Source: Saccoglossus kowalevskii (taxonomy: Eukaryota > Hemichordata > Enteropneusta > Harrimaniidae). From it: a DNA stretch of 15,712 nt. The position numbers and the translations under genes were made by a program. The stretch spans positions 102,941 through 118,652 of the forward strand of contig NW_003155745.1 in assembly GCF_000003605.2 (NCBI RefSeq). The letters run 5' to 3'. Every line of letters begins with the position of its first letter. Positions within the stretch are counted from its first letter, which is position 1. The notes beneath the pieces were generated by a model. It was not told where the DNA came from and ran no database searches. It was given only the letters and a program-made list of their open reading frames with translations. This document shows positions 1-7,894 of the stretch, piece after piece.

Positions 1-32
1 TGTAGTAAGTGCGCTCTTTTGGTACAGGCCTC

Positions 33-197
33 TTAAAGCGGGAGGGTCGTCACCTGCGCACGCGCGAGAATTGAGTCCCAAACGATGATAACAACACACG
101 CAAAAAAACACAAAGGCTCATGTGTAGACGCTTGTTGTAAACAATGACACGCTATGACCAACTCGAGGCATGCGCAGGTGACGACTCCCCGCTTTAA
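33..197. mobile_element. TTAA-flanked MITE, form I, copy 1
   Basis: This is a complete 165-bp non-autonomous element bounded by TTAA at 33-36 and 194-197. The left end reads AGCGGGAGGGTCGTCACCTG, and the reverse complement of the right end reads AGCGGGGAGTCGTCACCTG, so the inverted ends match over about 25 bases with one gap, continuing into TGCGCA. The interior is short and has no reading frame. Position 4423-4587 holds a second copy of exactly the same length and roughly 80-85% identity by eye, which fixes the boundaries. TTAA duplication is known for piggyBac and Kolobok/T2 elements. The TTAAAG start suits the latter better, but that assignment is inference. Confidence 0.85.
55..66. promoter_or_regulatory. 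NRF1-type palindromic site in MITE end
   Basis: TGCGCACGCGCG fits the known NRF1 consensus YGCGCAYGCGCR at every position. It lies in the inverted end of the form I MITE, and the second copy has the same site at 4445-4456. Only the sequence match is seen; binding is not shown. Confidence 0.35.
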
Positions 198-570
198 AGA
201 AATAATAATAATTGAACCAGAGTCCCTAGCGTGTCTGTGAATGATCCAGTGTACATATTAGGCCCCGATTGTTTACATTTGTAGTTATAAATTTGTATAG
301 GCTTTGCAGAGCGACGCCGTGTCTGATACTCGCTTATATTTTGTGTATCATCTGTTCAAACGCCGTTAAAAATAATCCCCAATACGGTGGATTATACAGC
401 GATCAGTTTTGTGGTCACGGTAAACATGCACGGGTGTGGCTGTAAACGCTCTATCAACATGGCGTTCATGACTGGCCCAGTGTAAACACAATAGGTGATC
501 AGAATTTTAACTGATATATATGTATCCATGCGTTATTGTTTGTCAGTTGCCGATATTAGGAAGTACCCAT
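198..570. other. Unassigned AT-rich stretch
   Basis: There is no gene or recognisable repeat here apart from a short AAT triplet run just after the MITE. Several GTAAACA-like words occur but do not form an alignable element. Confidence 0.5.
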
Positions 571-640
571 CCTCCCGCTCTTTTAAACGGCGGTGGTCGT
601 CTGGCCGCGTTGGGTTCGATTCCATGAAGACGTATGAAAC
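571..640. mobile_element. Two MITE ends fused through one TTAA
   Basis: CCTCCCGCTCTT at 571-582 is a form I right end. It runs straight into TTAA (583-586), and then ACGGCGGTGGTCGTC begins a form II left end. The form II part continues through TTCGATTCCATG and loses similarity after about 625; no right end was found. The form I part has no body to its left. This is therefore a remnant of two elements that abutted at a single TTAA. The exact right limit is uncertain. Confidence 0.6.
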
Positions 641-2018
641 ACTTGTAAAATATATTACTTGTGAACATGAAAGTCTCAAGTTACTGCATTCAAATGTTGA
701 CAAAATACAAGTCGGGTTGCCATTACTAGTAAGTAGTAAGCTAATTATTTACCATTTGATTTGGTGAACAAAACATAAAAAATAAACGGTAAGTTTCCAG
801 AAAAAGTAATTTCAACTAATTAAGAAATTCAGTTTTGATCTACCAGTTTTCAGGAAAATTTCAATTTGCAACTGCATGGCGATTGCGAAAGAGATCCCAG
901 ATAAGTCAACGTGAGATCGCGCCCTCTATCAGTAAGGAGCGTATTGCCAGAAAGTGTTTTTTCGGTCTTGCTGGCGGGTCACTGGTATTTCATATAGCTT
1001 ACTTCAATATATCAGAGTTGTCCACGTTTTGGGGCTTTAACACAAACTAAAAGGACACTGCTAGTGCTAGTGGGGTGACATGTACAAAATATCGATCTAC
1101 CTTAATATCCTCCATACCCACGCTTTCAGAATGCTACATTTCATTTTAACATGTTTATGAAGATTACCCTGACCATTCTTTTGAAGAGTAAATGAACGTA
1201 TATGAAAATTTGCTGGATGACCATTCGGAAATGTATATTTAAAAAAAAAACGCTCGTTAGGTGAGTGTTTGTATATTTATAAAAAATAATCTTCAATTTT
1301 CAGCTTGTTTTGTTCACTGTTGTTAACAACCGCAATATAAACGCGATGAAAGAAAATGGTATCGAATGTACTTGGGGATAGATAAAATTGTCGACTAGCG
1401 CCACCAACGTCCATATTATTGTATAGGTTTGTTTATATTTATTCTGGATTTTGTCTGCAGCCTAGTTTGATACTTCCAGTAAACATACAGCTAGTTATAC
1501 TACTTTTGTATACTTACGATTGTATTCCATTTAATTAAGTATTTAATATGAATGAAAACGTTTATTTTAATAGTTGTTTGATATATCATGTTGAGAACTA
1601 ATATGATTTATCATAAACTAAAAAAATTACTGTTTACTACTACACACTGTAGAATATTCATTCCACGAGAAATAAACCCAGTACTACGCATGTGCAGTGG
1701 TTGATAGTGTACGTACCATTATAAGATGCAGTCGAACGGTTGCTCGGTTGTGTTGCTACAATAACAACATGTTTAATTCAGGATACTAAATCATAATCGT
1801 TTGTATTCATCAACATACATACAATATCAGAAATATTCTTATCCATGTTGCATTTTTAATATATATATATAATTGTGTGAATTGAAAAATAAATACTTGT
1901 CTATCATTGTACAACAAATCAAGTAGTACAACACGCTCCCTGGCTTAGTCTGTGATGTGTGAACTGGAAATACGCTGTGGAGGGACATGTACAATTAAAT
2001 GGGGAGTGCTGGAGGGGT
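641..2018. other. Unassigned AT-rich stretch
   Basis: No supportable gene is visible. Visible items are an A10 run at 1241-1250, splice-donor-like words (GTAAGT at 729 and 789, TAG|GTGAGT around 1261) and a short AT dinucleotide run near 1859-1871. The reading frames are short, have no recognisable domains and look like chance. Confidence 0.5.
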
Positions 2019-2074
2019 GGGGTAGGGTAGGGTAGGGTTAGGGTTAGGGTTAAAATTAGGGTTAGGGATAGGGG
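2019..2074 (+). repeat. Interstitial telomeric repeat (TTAGGG)n, degenerate
   Basis: The tract begins with three GGGTA pentamers, passes into three GGGTTA hexamers, is interrupted by AAAA, and resumes with TTAGGGTTAGGG before ending in ATAGGGG. TTAGGG is the canonical telomere unit of vertebrates and many invertebrate phyla. With unique-looking sequence on both sides it is an internal tract rather than a chromosome end. The many G-runs on this strand could form a G-quadruplex. A 102-codon minus-strand frame through it is only the repeat translated (LTLTLTL-like) and is not a gene. Confidence 0.9.
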
Positions 2075-2865
2075 TACAAAAGGAATTCTATCCGTGGTAT
2101 GTTTGAGGACGATTACGTTACATGAAACTTTACCGTTAATTGGCAGTGGTTGTTTTATCTGGTCTGACTTATGATCGGTGGAGTTCAAATGATACTTGTA
2201 TTGAACAACAACAAGGGTCGACATCAACCATGGATGAGTGTGGCACAGACCCGATGGGAAAACCTAGTCCACTGGCCAAGATTCATTCATTAACGGGTGC
2301 GACTTTGGGGCAAACCTTGGACCAGGCTCACAGGTGCTTGTTTTCGACTGGGCCTGGTTGATGTCAGGATAGCGCATTAACTTGTCATGATGTCAATCTG
2401 AGTCACAAATTGACACTACTTTCCCATGATGCATATCTCTTCTAACAACAACCGTAGAACAACAGTGGAAACACCTATATTTGCAGAGGTAACCCGTGTG
2501 CTAATTTCAGGGATGAAACTTGTGACATCACTTCCGTTACAGTGTTTGTAAAAACAAAACTACACACGCACGCGCACACCGGGTAGTGCATTAGCCGATG
2601 TCAACTATCCAATAAGAACAAACAAATAGAGAGTTCAAAGTTCAAAATACAAAGAACATTACACTCTTTGTATAATGGTTTATACTAGTGTTAAGTATAT
2701 TCTACTAACAAGCATGATGGGAATTTTTCTCTCCATGAAATGTACAAGTGCATAGTCAGCTTCAAATTCATTTTTTAAAATTGTATCTTACAGAAAAAAA
2801 GAAATATGTATACTTCATTAAATCTATTTGTCTAGTCTAGTTCTAATAGCATTATCGAAAAAAAA
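2075..2865. other. Unassigned stretch
   Basis: No gene or transposon copy is seen. A 19-base alternating purine-pyrimidine run (2561-2579) is listed separately. Short open frames on both strands show no domain or conserved motif. Confidence 0.5.
2561..2579. repeat. Alternating purine-pyrimidine tract (Z-DNA-prone)
   Basis: TACACACGCACGCGCACAC alternates pyrimidine and purine at all 19 positions, with CG/CA steps. Such tracts can adopt Z-DNA; no function is implied. Confidence 0.6.
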
Positions 2866-3023
2866 CTAATTGAAAGAAAGTAACAATGTGACGAGATCGA
2901 TGTCGTTTTCAAGGTCCGTGGTCCGTTGCGGGTTTAATATTTCGTCACTTCCGGTCGCCACGCTTATTCTTGTGCCATCAGTATATCCTCCGAAGCTGGG
3001 TACATCATGCTCAGTTTCACTAA
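2866..3023 (-). CDS. Candidate terminal coding exon, product unknown
   Basis: On the minus strand CTAAT, then a pyrimidine tract TTGTTTCTTTTCTCCACATAG, forms a textbook branch point and 3' splice site with AG at 3025-3024. The next 158 bases stay open: two bases completing a codon, 51 codons, then TAG at 2868-2866. The peptide starts SETEHDVPSFGGYTDGTRIS, is hydrophilic and acidic, and about three quarters of its first 44 codons begin with a purine, a common coding signature. GC is higher than in the flanks. I recognise no domain, and no poly(A) signal is obvious downstream. It requires an upstream exon ending after codon base 1. It could still be a chance open frame beside a cryptic acceptor. 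Confidence 0.33.
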
Positions 3024-3583
3024 CTATGTGGAGAAAAGAAACAACGATCAAGATTAGGAATAAACATTAGTTCCAGTTGAAAACGGACGGGTTAGCTATA
3101 AAATAACTCAGCCGTAAAGGTACTATCGCGGGTAGTTGACGTTTCACCATACGAACGAATAGTACATTGCTCAAAATCACGTTGTAACTGCATGTTGTGC
3201 AAAGCAGTTGGTGAACAGACATTTTTATTTGGGTTCAGTGAAAAAAGAACATAAAATAGAACCATAGTGAAAAAGGCAAGAAAATCCGACTATATCTTTT
3301 AATGCTAGCCAACTACCTTACCACGAAACTGTTTTGTGTTTTTAATCAGGGGGCATCGTTATGCGACGAGACCAACTCGTAATAAGTGATATTATCCTCC
3401 ATCTTAACTACCAACCGTTCCCGTCATCATAATGCTCGGAAGTTTGCCTCAAAACTATGAAAAATTACTGCCGTAATCGCTACGTCACTCAATAGCGTGG
3501 AGGATTGGAATGTACGTCGTTTCGAAATAAGAAAAGTTGGAGTATAATCCCTAACAGAAGCATTTCTCCTTTAAAGCCACGCA
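3024..3583. other. Unassigned stretch
   Basis: Apart from the acceptor of the minus-strand candidate exon at its left edge, nothing recognisable is present. CpG-containing words are scattered but do not align with the MITE family. Confidence 0.45.
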
Positions 3584-3601
3584 TTTTTTTTTTTTTTTTT
3601 T
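3584..3601. repeat. Poly(T) tract, 18 bases
   Basis: There are eighteen consecutive T. It could be the A-tail of a minus-strand retroposed copy, but the adjoining sequence at 3602 onward is not recognised and no target duplication was found. Confidence 0.8.
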
Positions 3602-3641
3602 GCTAAAATATTTTACCACACACAAATTCTGCAGGTTTCAT

Positions 3642-3669
3642 CTCTTTGTTTGGCAGGCCAACAAAAGAG
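3642..3669. repeat. Short hairpin, 13-base arms
   Basis: CTCTTTGTTTGGC at 3642-3654 and GCCAACAAAAGAG at 3657-3669 are inverted copies with two adjacent mismatches and a two-base loop. It stands alone and its role is unknown. Confidence 0.6.
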
Positions 3670-4370
3670 CCTAAAATGGGACGTTTTCTGCCTCGGTTGT
3701 GGGCACCCGAGTTTTGCCGAATATAGCCGATGGAGTGTCAGTGTCTAATAATGACGTCAGCTTACGCGAGAGTAAACGATATGCCACGGTGTCTTATTTT
3801 TTAATTTCTTCTAGATAACGAGAGGTTTGGTTGTTGTTTGGTGAAAACTAGAAAAAATCGATCGCAGTGTTTGTGGTTTCACGTATTATTTCGATGTTAG
3901 TGCAAAATTTGATCTTTAGGGTGATAATGTTCAAATATAATATTGTCATGTTTTGGGGTAAGCGGCTGTCTGTGGATATTTCACGATATGCGATGTCCGG
4001 ATTTGGACTGAAATTTTGGGATTACTGGCGCGAATCATTATGTTTTTTGTTTGTTTTTGTTTTTCAGGCAGCCGCCAATAGTCTTTCCTTGCAAGTATTT
4101 TCTTGCATATTTATATTGACAATTACTAGTATTGTATTAACTTATCACTTTCAGTTGATTTTCATCACCAAACTTAAAAGAACAAAATGCTGTATTGCGT
4201 GAACAGCTATGTCTTGTTTTCCACTGTATTTTTCGGCGAGATCATAAGGTAACCTTAGAGCTTCATATAGGATTGTGGGTAATATGACGTAATTTCTATC
4301 ATCCGTACAATGGGTCTTGGGGATGCTTAGCGGGAATCTTGTTGTAGAACATTGGCATTTCACTAGCTAT
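3670..4370. other. Unassigned stretch with splice-like and CRE-like words
   Basis: A palindromic CRE-type word TGACGTCA lies at 3752-3759. Two strong acceptor-like sequences end at about 4069 (long T/G tract, then CAG) and 4154 (ACTTTCAG). Plus-strand frames after them stop within tens of codons and have no donor at a sensible distance, so no exon is called. Confidence 0.4.
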
Positions 4371-4426
4371 GGCAGCGTGTTCGAATTACGTGTAAACAAA
4401 TAATATCGACGACCCCCACCCTTTAA
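4371..4426. mobile_element. Internally deleted form II MITE
   Basis: GGCAGCGTGTTCGAATTACG at 4371-4390 matches the subterminal part of form II copies. After TGTAAACAAAT it jumps to the right terminus TCGACGACCCCCACCC, followed by TTAA. Its outer left end is missing. Its TTAA (4423-4426) is also the left TTAA of the complete form I element that follows, so the two are joined through one target site. Confidence 0.6.
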
Positions 4427-4587
4427 AGCGGGAGGGTAGTCACCTGCGCATGCGCGGGAATTGAGTCCCAAGCGACGATAACAACATACGCTAAAAACGC
4501 AAAGGCTCATGGGTAGACGTTTGTTTGTAAACTGTGACACGCTATAGCTATCTGACGCATGCGCAGGTGACGACCCCCACCATTTAA
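4423..4587. mobile_element. TTAA-flanked MITE, form I, copy 2
   Basis: This is a second complete 165-bp copy, with TTAA at 4423-4426 and 4584-4587. The left end AGCGGGAGGGTAGTCACCTG and the reverse-complemented right end ATGGTGGGGGTCGTCACCTG share GTCACCTGCGCATGCG exactly. The interior follows the 33-197 copy base by base with scattered substitutions. It carries a TGCGCATGCGCG palindrome at 4445-4456, again a full match to the NRF1 consensus. A 75-codon minus-strand frame crosses it and is not a gene. Confidence 0.85.
4445..4456. promoter_or_regulatory. NRF1-type palindromic site in MITE end
   Basis: TGCGCATGCGCG fits YGCGCAYGCGCR exactly and is immediately followed by GGAA, so GCGCGGGAA also resembles an E2F site. 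Sequence match only. Confidence 0.35.
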
Positions 4588-5417
4588 CCATCACCTAACT
4601 TGGTACTCTCCGTTAATACTAAACACAATAATACCTGAAACACAAATTGTCTCCAAAATGGTGGCAATCTTTTAACCAATGATCCGACAGCCTCATCCGA
4701 GAATGACGTGATTCTTATTTCATTTCCCTCCGTTGGTGGCTAGCAAAAAAAAATGAGTCAGTTATTAAACTTTAGACGAACCTCGTGTGTTCAATGATTA
4801 GTTCTTGTGTTCGGTATACAAAATATTTTTTGTCGCACAGAAAACAGTATTCGCCTGATAAAACTGTCTAGGAACTATAAAAATGCGGCGCATACGAATA
4901 ATAAATACCCGCACGCATTATTAATTGAAACTGCATGCGAATTTGCGTAGGTCATAATTTGTGGGCCGCAATAACAACATTACAGTTCAGAATTATATTT
5001 CAATCTGAAAATCAACTTGTAATCAGATAGGAACAAGAATATATATATTTTTTAATTTATGAATTATTAAAAGTTGTTAATCTGAGTAAATATCCGAAAC
5101 GATATCGAGTTGAAGCAGACGGTTCATTTAATATGCAGCGCACGTGTGGTTTCAAGTTGTGACTGATGCTCCATAACGTTCATGCCAATTGGCTGTTTCG
5201 CACCACGTGATAAGTACACCTGCTATTCAAGATTTACACTGCCGTCTGCAAATTTACCTGAATTAATCCAAGCCCATCTTCTTCACTCGATGTGACGCTG
5301 TTTTCATTCGACCTTTTTTTGCCTGGAGTATGAAAAAAAATCAGGATTTTTATATTAAAGTTTGTATCATGACATGACGTTACAGTCAAATGTCAATATT
5401 TTGGTAACGATGACAGC
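4588..5417. other. Unassigned AT-rich stretch
   Basis: There is no gene and no transposon end. Short A/T runs occur, including ATATATATTTTTTAATTTAT near 5040. An E-box CACGTG occurs at about 5141 and a related CACGTGA at about 5203; these are common words. Confidence 0.45.
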
Positions 5418-5530
5418 AAGCGGGGTACGGGTTTTGTGTAAACAAACGTGTGTAATTTACGCACGCTGTATACATCGCATGGAACGCACAGTAAGCGCGA
5501 GGCGGTGCGAAGGCTGCAACGTTTTAAATA
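5418..5530 (+). mobile_element. Diverged core fragment of form II MITE
   Basis: GTGTAAACAAACGTGTGTAA followed by TTTACGCACGC and TATACATCGCATGG parallels the form II core GATGTAAACAAACAATGTAT, TTTACACGCG, TACGTCGATATG. Similarity is around 70% by eye and neither TTAA end is recognisable. The 62-codon frame over it is not a gene. Confidence 0.5.
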
Positions 5531-6385
5531 ACACTCTTATTCCGAACTAAACATTTTAATTCGGAAAATAAATCATAAGGGCACGGTACTCTCAGGGGAA
5601 AATAAAGCGCATTGTTCGCACATGGCAATAAAACATACAACATATCTACTACGTTGGATTATTAGCCGCCACGATCCCGGGGTTCTCCTGAGTTAGCATG
5701 CGTGATTGCACTTGAAGCAATCAAACACGAACACGAAACAACTTGAGCGTAACAGCCATGATGTTATTCGTCGAGTACCAGTCCAAAAATGACCCTTCAG
5801 TGAACGTGTCAAAGTGGCATGCATCTCGCTACGTTGCTGTGAGTAAGGTCCTCGATACAGCCGTTAATACGATAATACTTTGAAGTGTTAGTGTAGTGCC
5901 AAAAGGTAATTGCAAAGTAACCATTGAATCGAAACTTTGACGAGTCATCAACATTCATCATTCTTATAACGTCAATAACTAACATTTGCTTGTTATAGAT
6001 CTTTAGTGTTTTATGTTGTCCTACTTCTACCCACAGTGCTCTCATCGTTAGTCTGCAAGTACTTTTTTTTTTCATGCAGATTTCTTTTCGGAATTTCACT
6101 ACGATATGACGTACGCCTCTTGAAAAAACATAACTTATGTTATTCACCGCCGTGTTGTCCAGTTCATGTTGAAATTTAAATTGCACGAAACGGAATTTTT
6201 GTTATTGTTTTGCGCTAATTTAAGTATCGACTATAGGTGATCGATACGATCGATAATGTTATCAAAATTAAGAAATCTCTTATCTACGTACACTCAATGT
6301 TAATTTCAACGGAGTAATCGAACAATAATATATCACTTGTAAATGCGTAACCGTTTAAGTACAGAAATTCAAAGTTACACTTTAA
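5531..6385. other. Unassigned stretch with one long open frame
   Basis: The minus-strand frame 5809-6186 stays open for 125 codons. Its first codon is GTG, it has no recognised motif, and it crosses a poly(T) run (a KKKK-type stretch). Purine-first codons are somewhat over-represented and an acceptor-like TTATGTTTTTTCAAG lies inside it, so a hidden exon cannot be ruled out. I do not call one. A local palindrome ATCGATNCGATCGAT-like word sits at about 6240. Confidence 0.4.
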
Positions 6386-6515
6386 TTAAAGGGAAGTGGC
6401 CGTCCGCCGCGTGCTGTCAGATGTGGAACCCAGAGCGAGGGCTACAACGCGTGTAAAATATGTTGTTTGCAAAAAAAAATCGAACATGCGCTGTGCGACG
6501 ACCATCGCCCTTTAA
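6386..6515. mobile_element. TTAA-flanked MITE, form II
   Basis: The element is bounded by TTAA at 6386-6389 and 6512-6515. The left end reads AGGGAAGTGGCCGTCCGCC. The reverse-complemented right end reads AGGGCGATGGTCGTCGCAC and continues into AGCGCATGTTCGA. The interior contains ACAACGCGTGTAAAATATG, the reverse complement of the form II core, so this copy lies in the opposite orientation to the 6807-7194 array. At 130 bp it is close to the array unit length. Confidence 0.75.
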
Positions 6516-6806
6516 GTTGCCTAGATCGAAATTGTCGGTGTTTCAGTCGAAAAGAATAATGATAGCAGCATTAAAGTGTTTACTTTTATCAAGCCCCTCC
6601 CCTATATATTCCCAGTACCACAATGTGCGAGTATTGAATATCTAAACACCCCGTTAGCCGGAGATATACCGAGGATCAATTTCTCATTGAAGCCCAACAA
6701 AAAAATTCTGTTTCGGGTGACCGCAATAAATGAAATCGTTACAATAAAAATCATCGTCGTGCGTCGATTTTAGAAATCGACTAGACCAGAAACAATTTTT
6801 GTAACG

Positions 6807-6941
6807 TTGAAAGGCTTCGATCGTCGCGCAGTCGTGTCAACATTCATGTTTACAAACAATGTAATTTACACGCGTTGTGTACGTCGCTATGAGTCCCATG
6901 ATATCGAGCAGGACGCGGTCCTTACGACCAGCGCCCTTTAA
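6807..6941 (+). mobile_element. Form II MITE, unit 1 of 3-unit array
   Basis: It begins with TTGA (a mutated TTAA), then AAGGC and TCGTCGCGCAG, and ends with CGCCCT and TTAA at 6938-6941. The core TTTACACGCGTTGTGTACG with TATGAGTCCCATGATATCGA is nearly identical in unit 2. Its right TTAA doubles as the left TTAA of the next unit. Confidence 0.75.
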
Positions 6942-7068
6942 AGCGCTCCAGTCGTCACGCAGCGCGTGTTCGAATTCCATATACACATACAATGCATTTT
7001 ACACGCGTTGTGTACGTCGCTATGAGTCCCATGATATCGAACAAGACGCTGCAACCACCAATCTTTAC
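6938..7068 (+). mobile_element. Form II MITE, unit 2 of 3-unit array
   Basis: It runs from TTAA (6938-6941) to TTAC (7065-7068, a one-base change of TTAA). The left end AGCGCTCCAGTCGTCACGC leads into AGCGCGTGTTCGA. The right end reads TCGAACAAGACGCTGCAACC then ACCAATCT, an inverted and diverged copy of the left. It shares with unit 1 an almost unbroken core of about 50 bases. Confidence 0.75.
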
Positions 7069-7194
7069 AGCGCTAACAAGCGCGTGTTCGAATTTGATGT
7101 AAACAAACAATGTATTTTACACGCGTTATGTACGTCGATATGAGTCCCAAGTCGACTCGGGACAGGGCGCGGCGCGACTATCACCGCCCTGTAA
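7065..7194 (+). mobile_element. Form II MITE, unit 3 of 3-unit array
   Basis: It starts at the shared TTAC and ends at CCGCCCT followed by GTAA (7191-7194), a one-base change of TTAA. The core GATGTAAACAAACAATGTAT and TTTACACGCG match the other units. A 20-base near-palindrome with GTCCC/GGGAC arms around AGTCGACT (7144-7163) is private to this unit. Confidence 0.7.
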
Positions 7195-7799
7195 CTACGT
7201 ATACAATATACACCAGCAATCAAATACAACCACACAAGCTGCAATAATAACCTCAGTATTGACTCAAGGAAACAATATTATTTCTTATATTTATACACCA
7301 ACCCAATATGATTGAACGCGTTTGATATGTAATTTGCATAATGTCATTCAATAATCATCCTATGTGTATATGCATGAAAACGAATAAAATTATCGACAAT
7401 ATGTTTCATGACGATCACGTACAATAAATGGGCAAGTGAATACTGTTATGTCGCATGTTATTTTTATTAGCTGTTATCGTAAAAATTAAATATTGAAGTT
7501 GTATCATCTATTTTGTAGCTTGCTTTGCATGATAATTTAACACAAACATGTACGTCATTCAAAATTCACCGTCACCGAGGGCACTACTTCGAAATATGAT
7601 GAAATAACGAGGCCCCTTTCGTGGATGTTACAATTACGGTAACACCTAACCAATACAATGCCTGATTTAATGGGAATTTATCTGCCTGTGGGTTCAGTCA
7701 GTTCCGAGAATGATCGGATATTGGCACAGTCGTGTACGACTAATTAACCAAATATATACTAATTGCTTCCGGGTGAATATACCTTCCGTTCTTTGTCAG
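7195..7799. other. Unassigned stretch, possibly intronic
   Basis: The sequence is AT-rich with no gene or repeat. Its right end has TACTAAT at 7757-7763 and the pyrimidine tract ACCTTCCGTTCTTTGTCAG, which together make a good 3' splice site for the candidate exon starting at 7800. Confidence 0.45.
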
Positions 7800-7894
7800 T
7801 GTTAATGTTTTACGGACGAGAAGACTTAACGTTTAACGTTACTATCGGAGATTGCCATGCATTACCCCCTTTCCACCCACAATGCAATTCTGCA
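7800..7894 (+). CDS. Candidate internal exon, product unknown
   Basis: A TACTAAT branch-point word lies 37 bases before a CTTTGTCAG acceptor (AG at 7798-7799), and GCA|GTAAGT gives a near-consensus donor at 7895. The 95 bases between are open in the frame giving LMFYGREDLTFNVTIGDC, then HALPPFHPQCNSA. That peptide has two cysteines and one N-glycosylation sequon (NVT), as in an extracellular segment. Incoming phase would be 1 and outgoing phase 0. No family is recognised. Having both splice sites and a branch point makes it the best two-sided exon in the window, but such combinations also occur by chance. Confidence 0.33.

Noticed and set aside
555-630. tRNA or tRNA-derived SINE
   Set aside because: Only a B-box-like word is present. 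There is no acceptor stem, anticodon arm or properly spaced A-box, and the sequence aligns to MITE ends.
1381-1402. CTCF-like site (GCGCCACC)
   Set aside because: Only part of the core matches; too degenerate to support.
1919-2227. 102-codon minus-strand open frame
   Set aside because: Its centre is the telomeric repeat translated; there is no start context or domain.
3867-4202. 111-codon plus-strand frame with hydrophobic segments
   Set aside because: It begins at GTG and spans two strong acceptor-like sites. Hydrophobicity follows from T-rich DNA; no family or homologous motif is recognised.
4367-4594. 75-codon minus-strand frame
   Set aside because: It lies almost entirely within two MITE copies.
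5809-6186. 125-codon minus-strand open frame
   Set aside because: It begins at GTG, contains a poly-lysine run from a T tract and matches no family. Purine-first bias keeps it interesting but it has no reliable splice pair.
6807-7194. CRISPR array
   Set aside because: Repeats are about 130 bp with no short spacers, and they end in inverted repeats with TTAA; they are joined transposons in a eukaryotic context.
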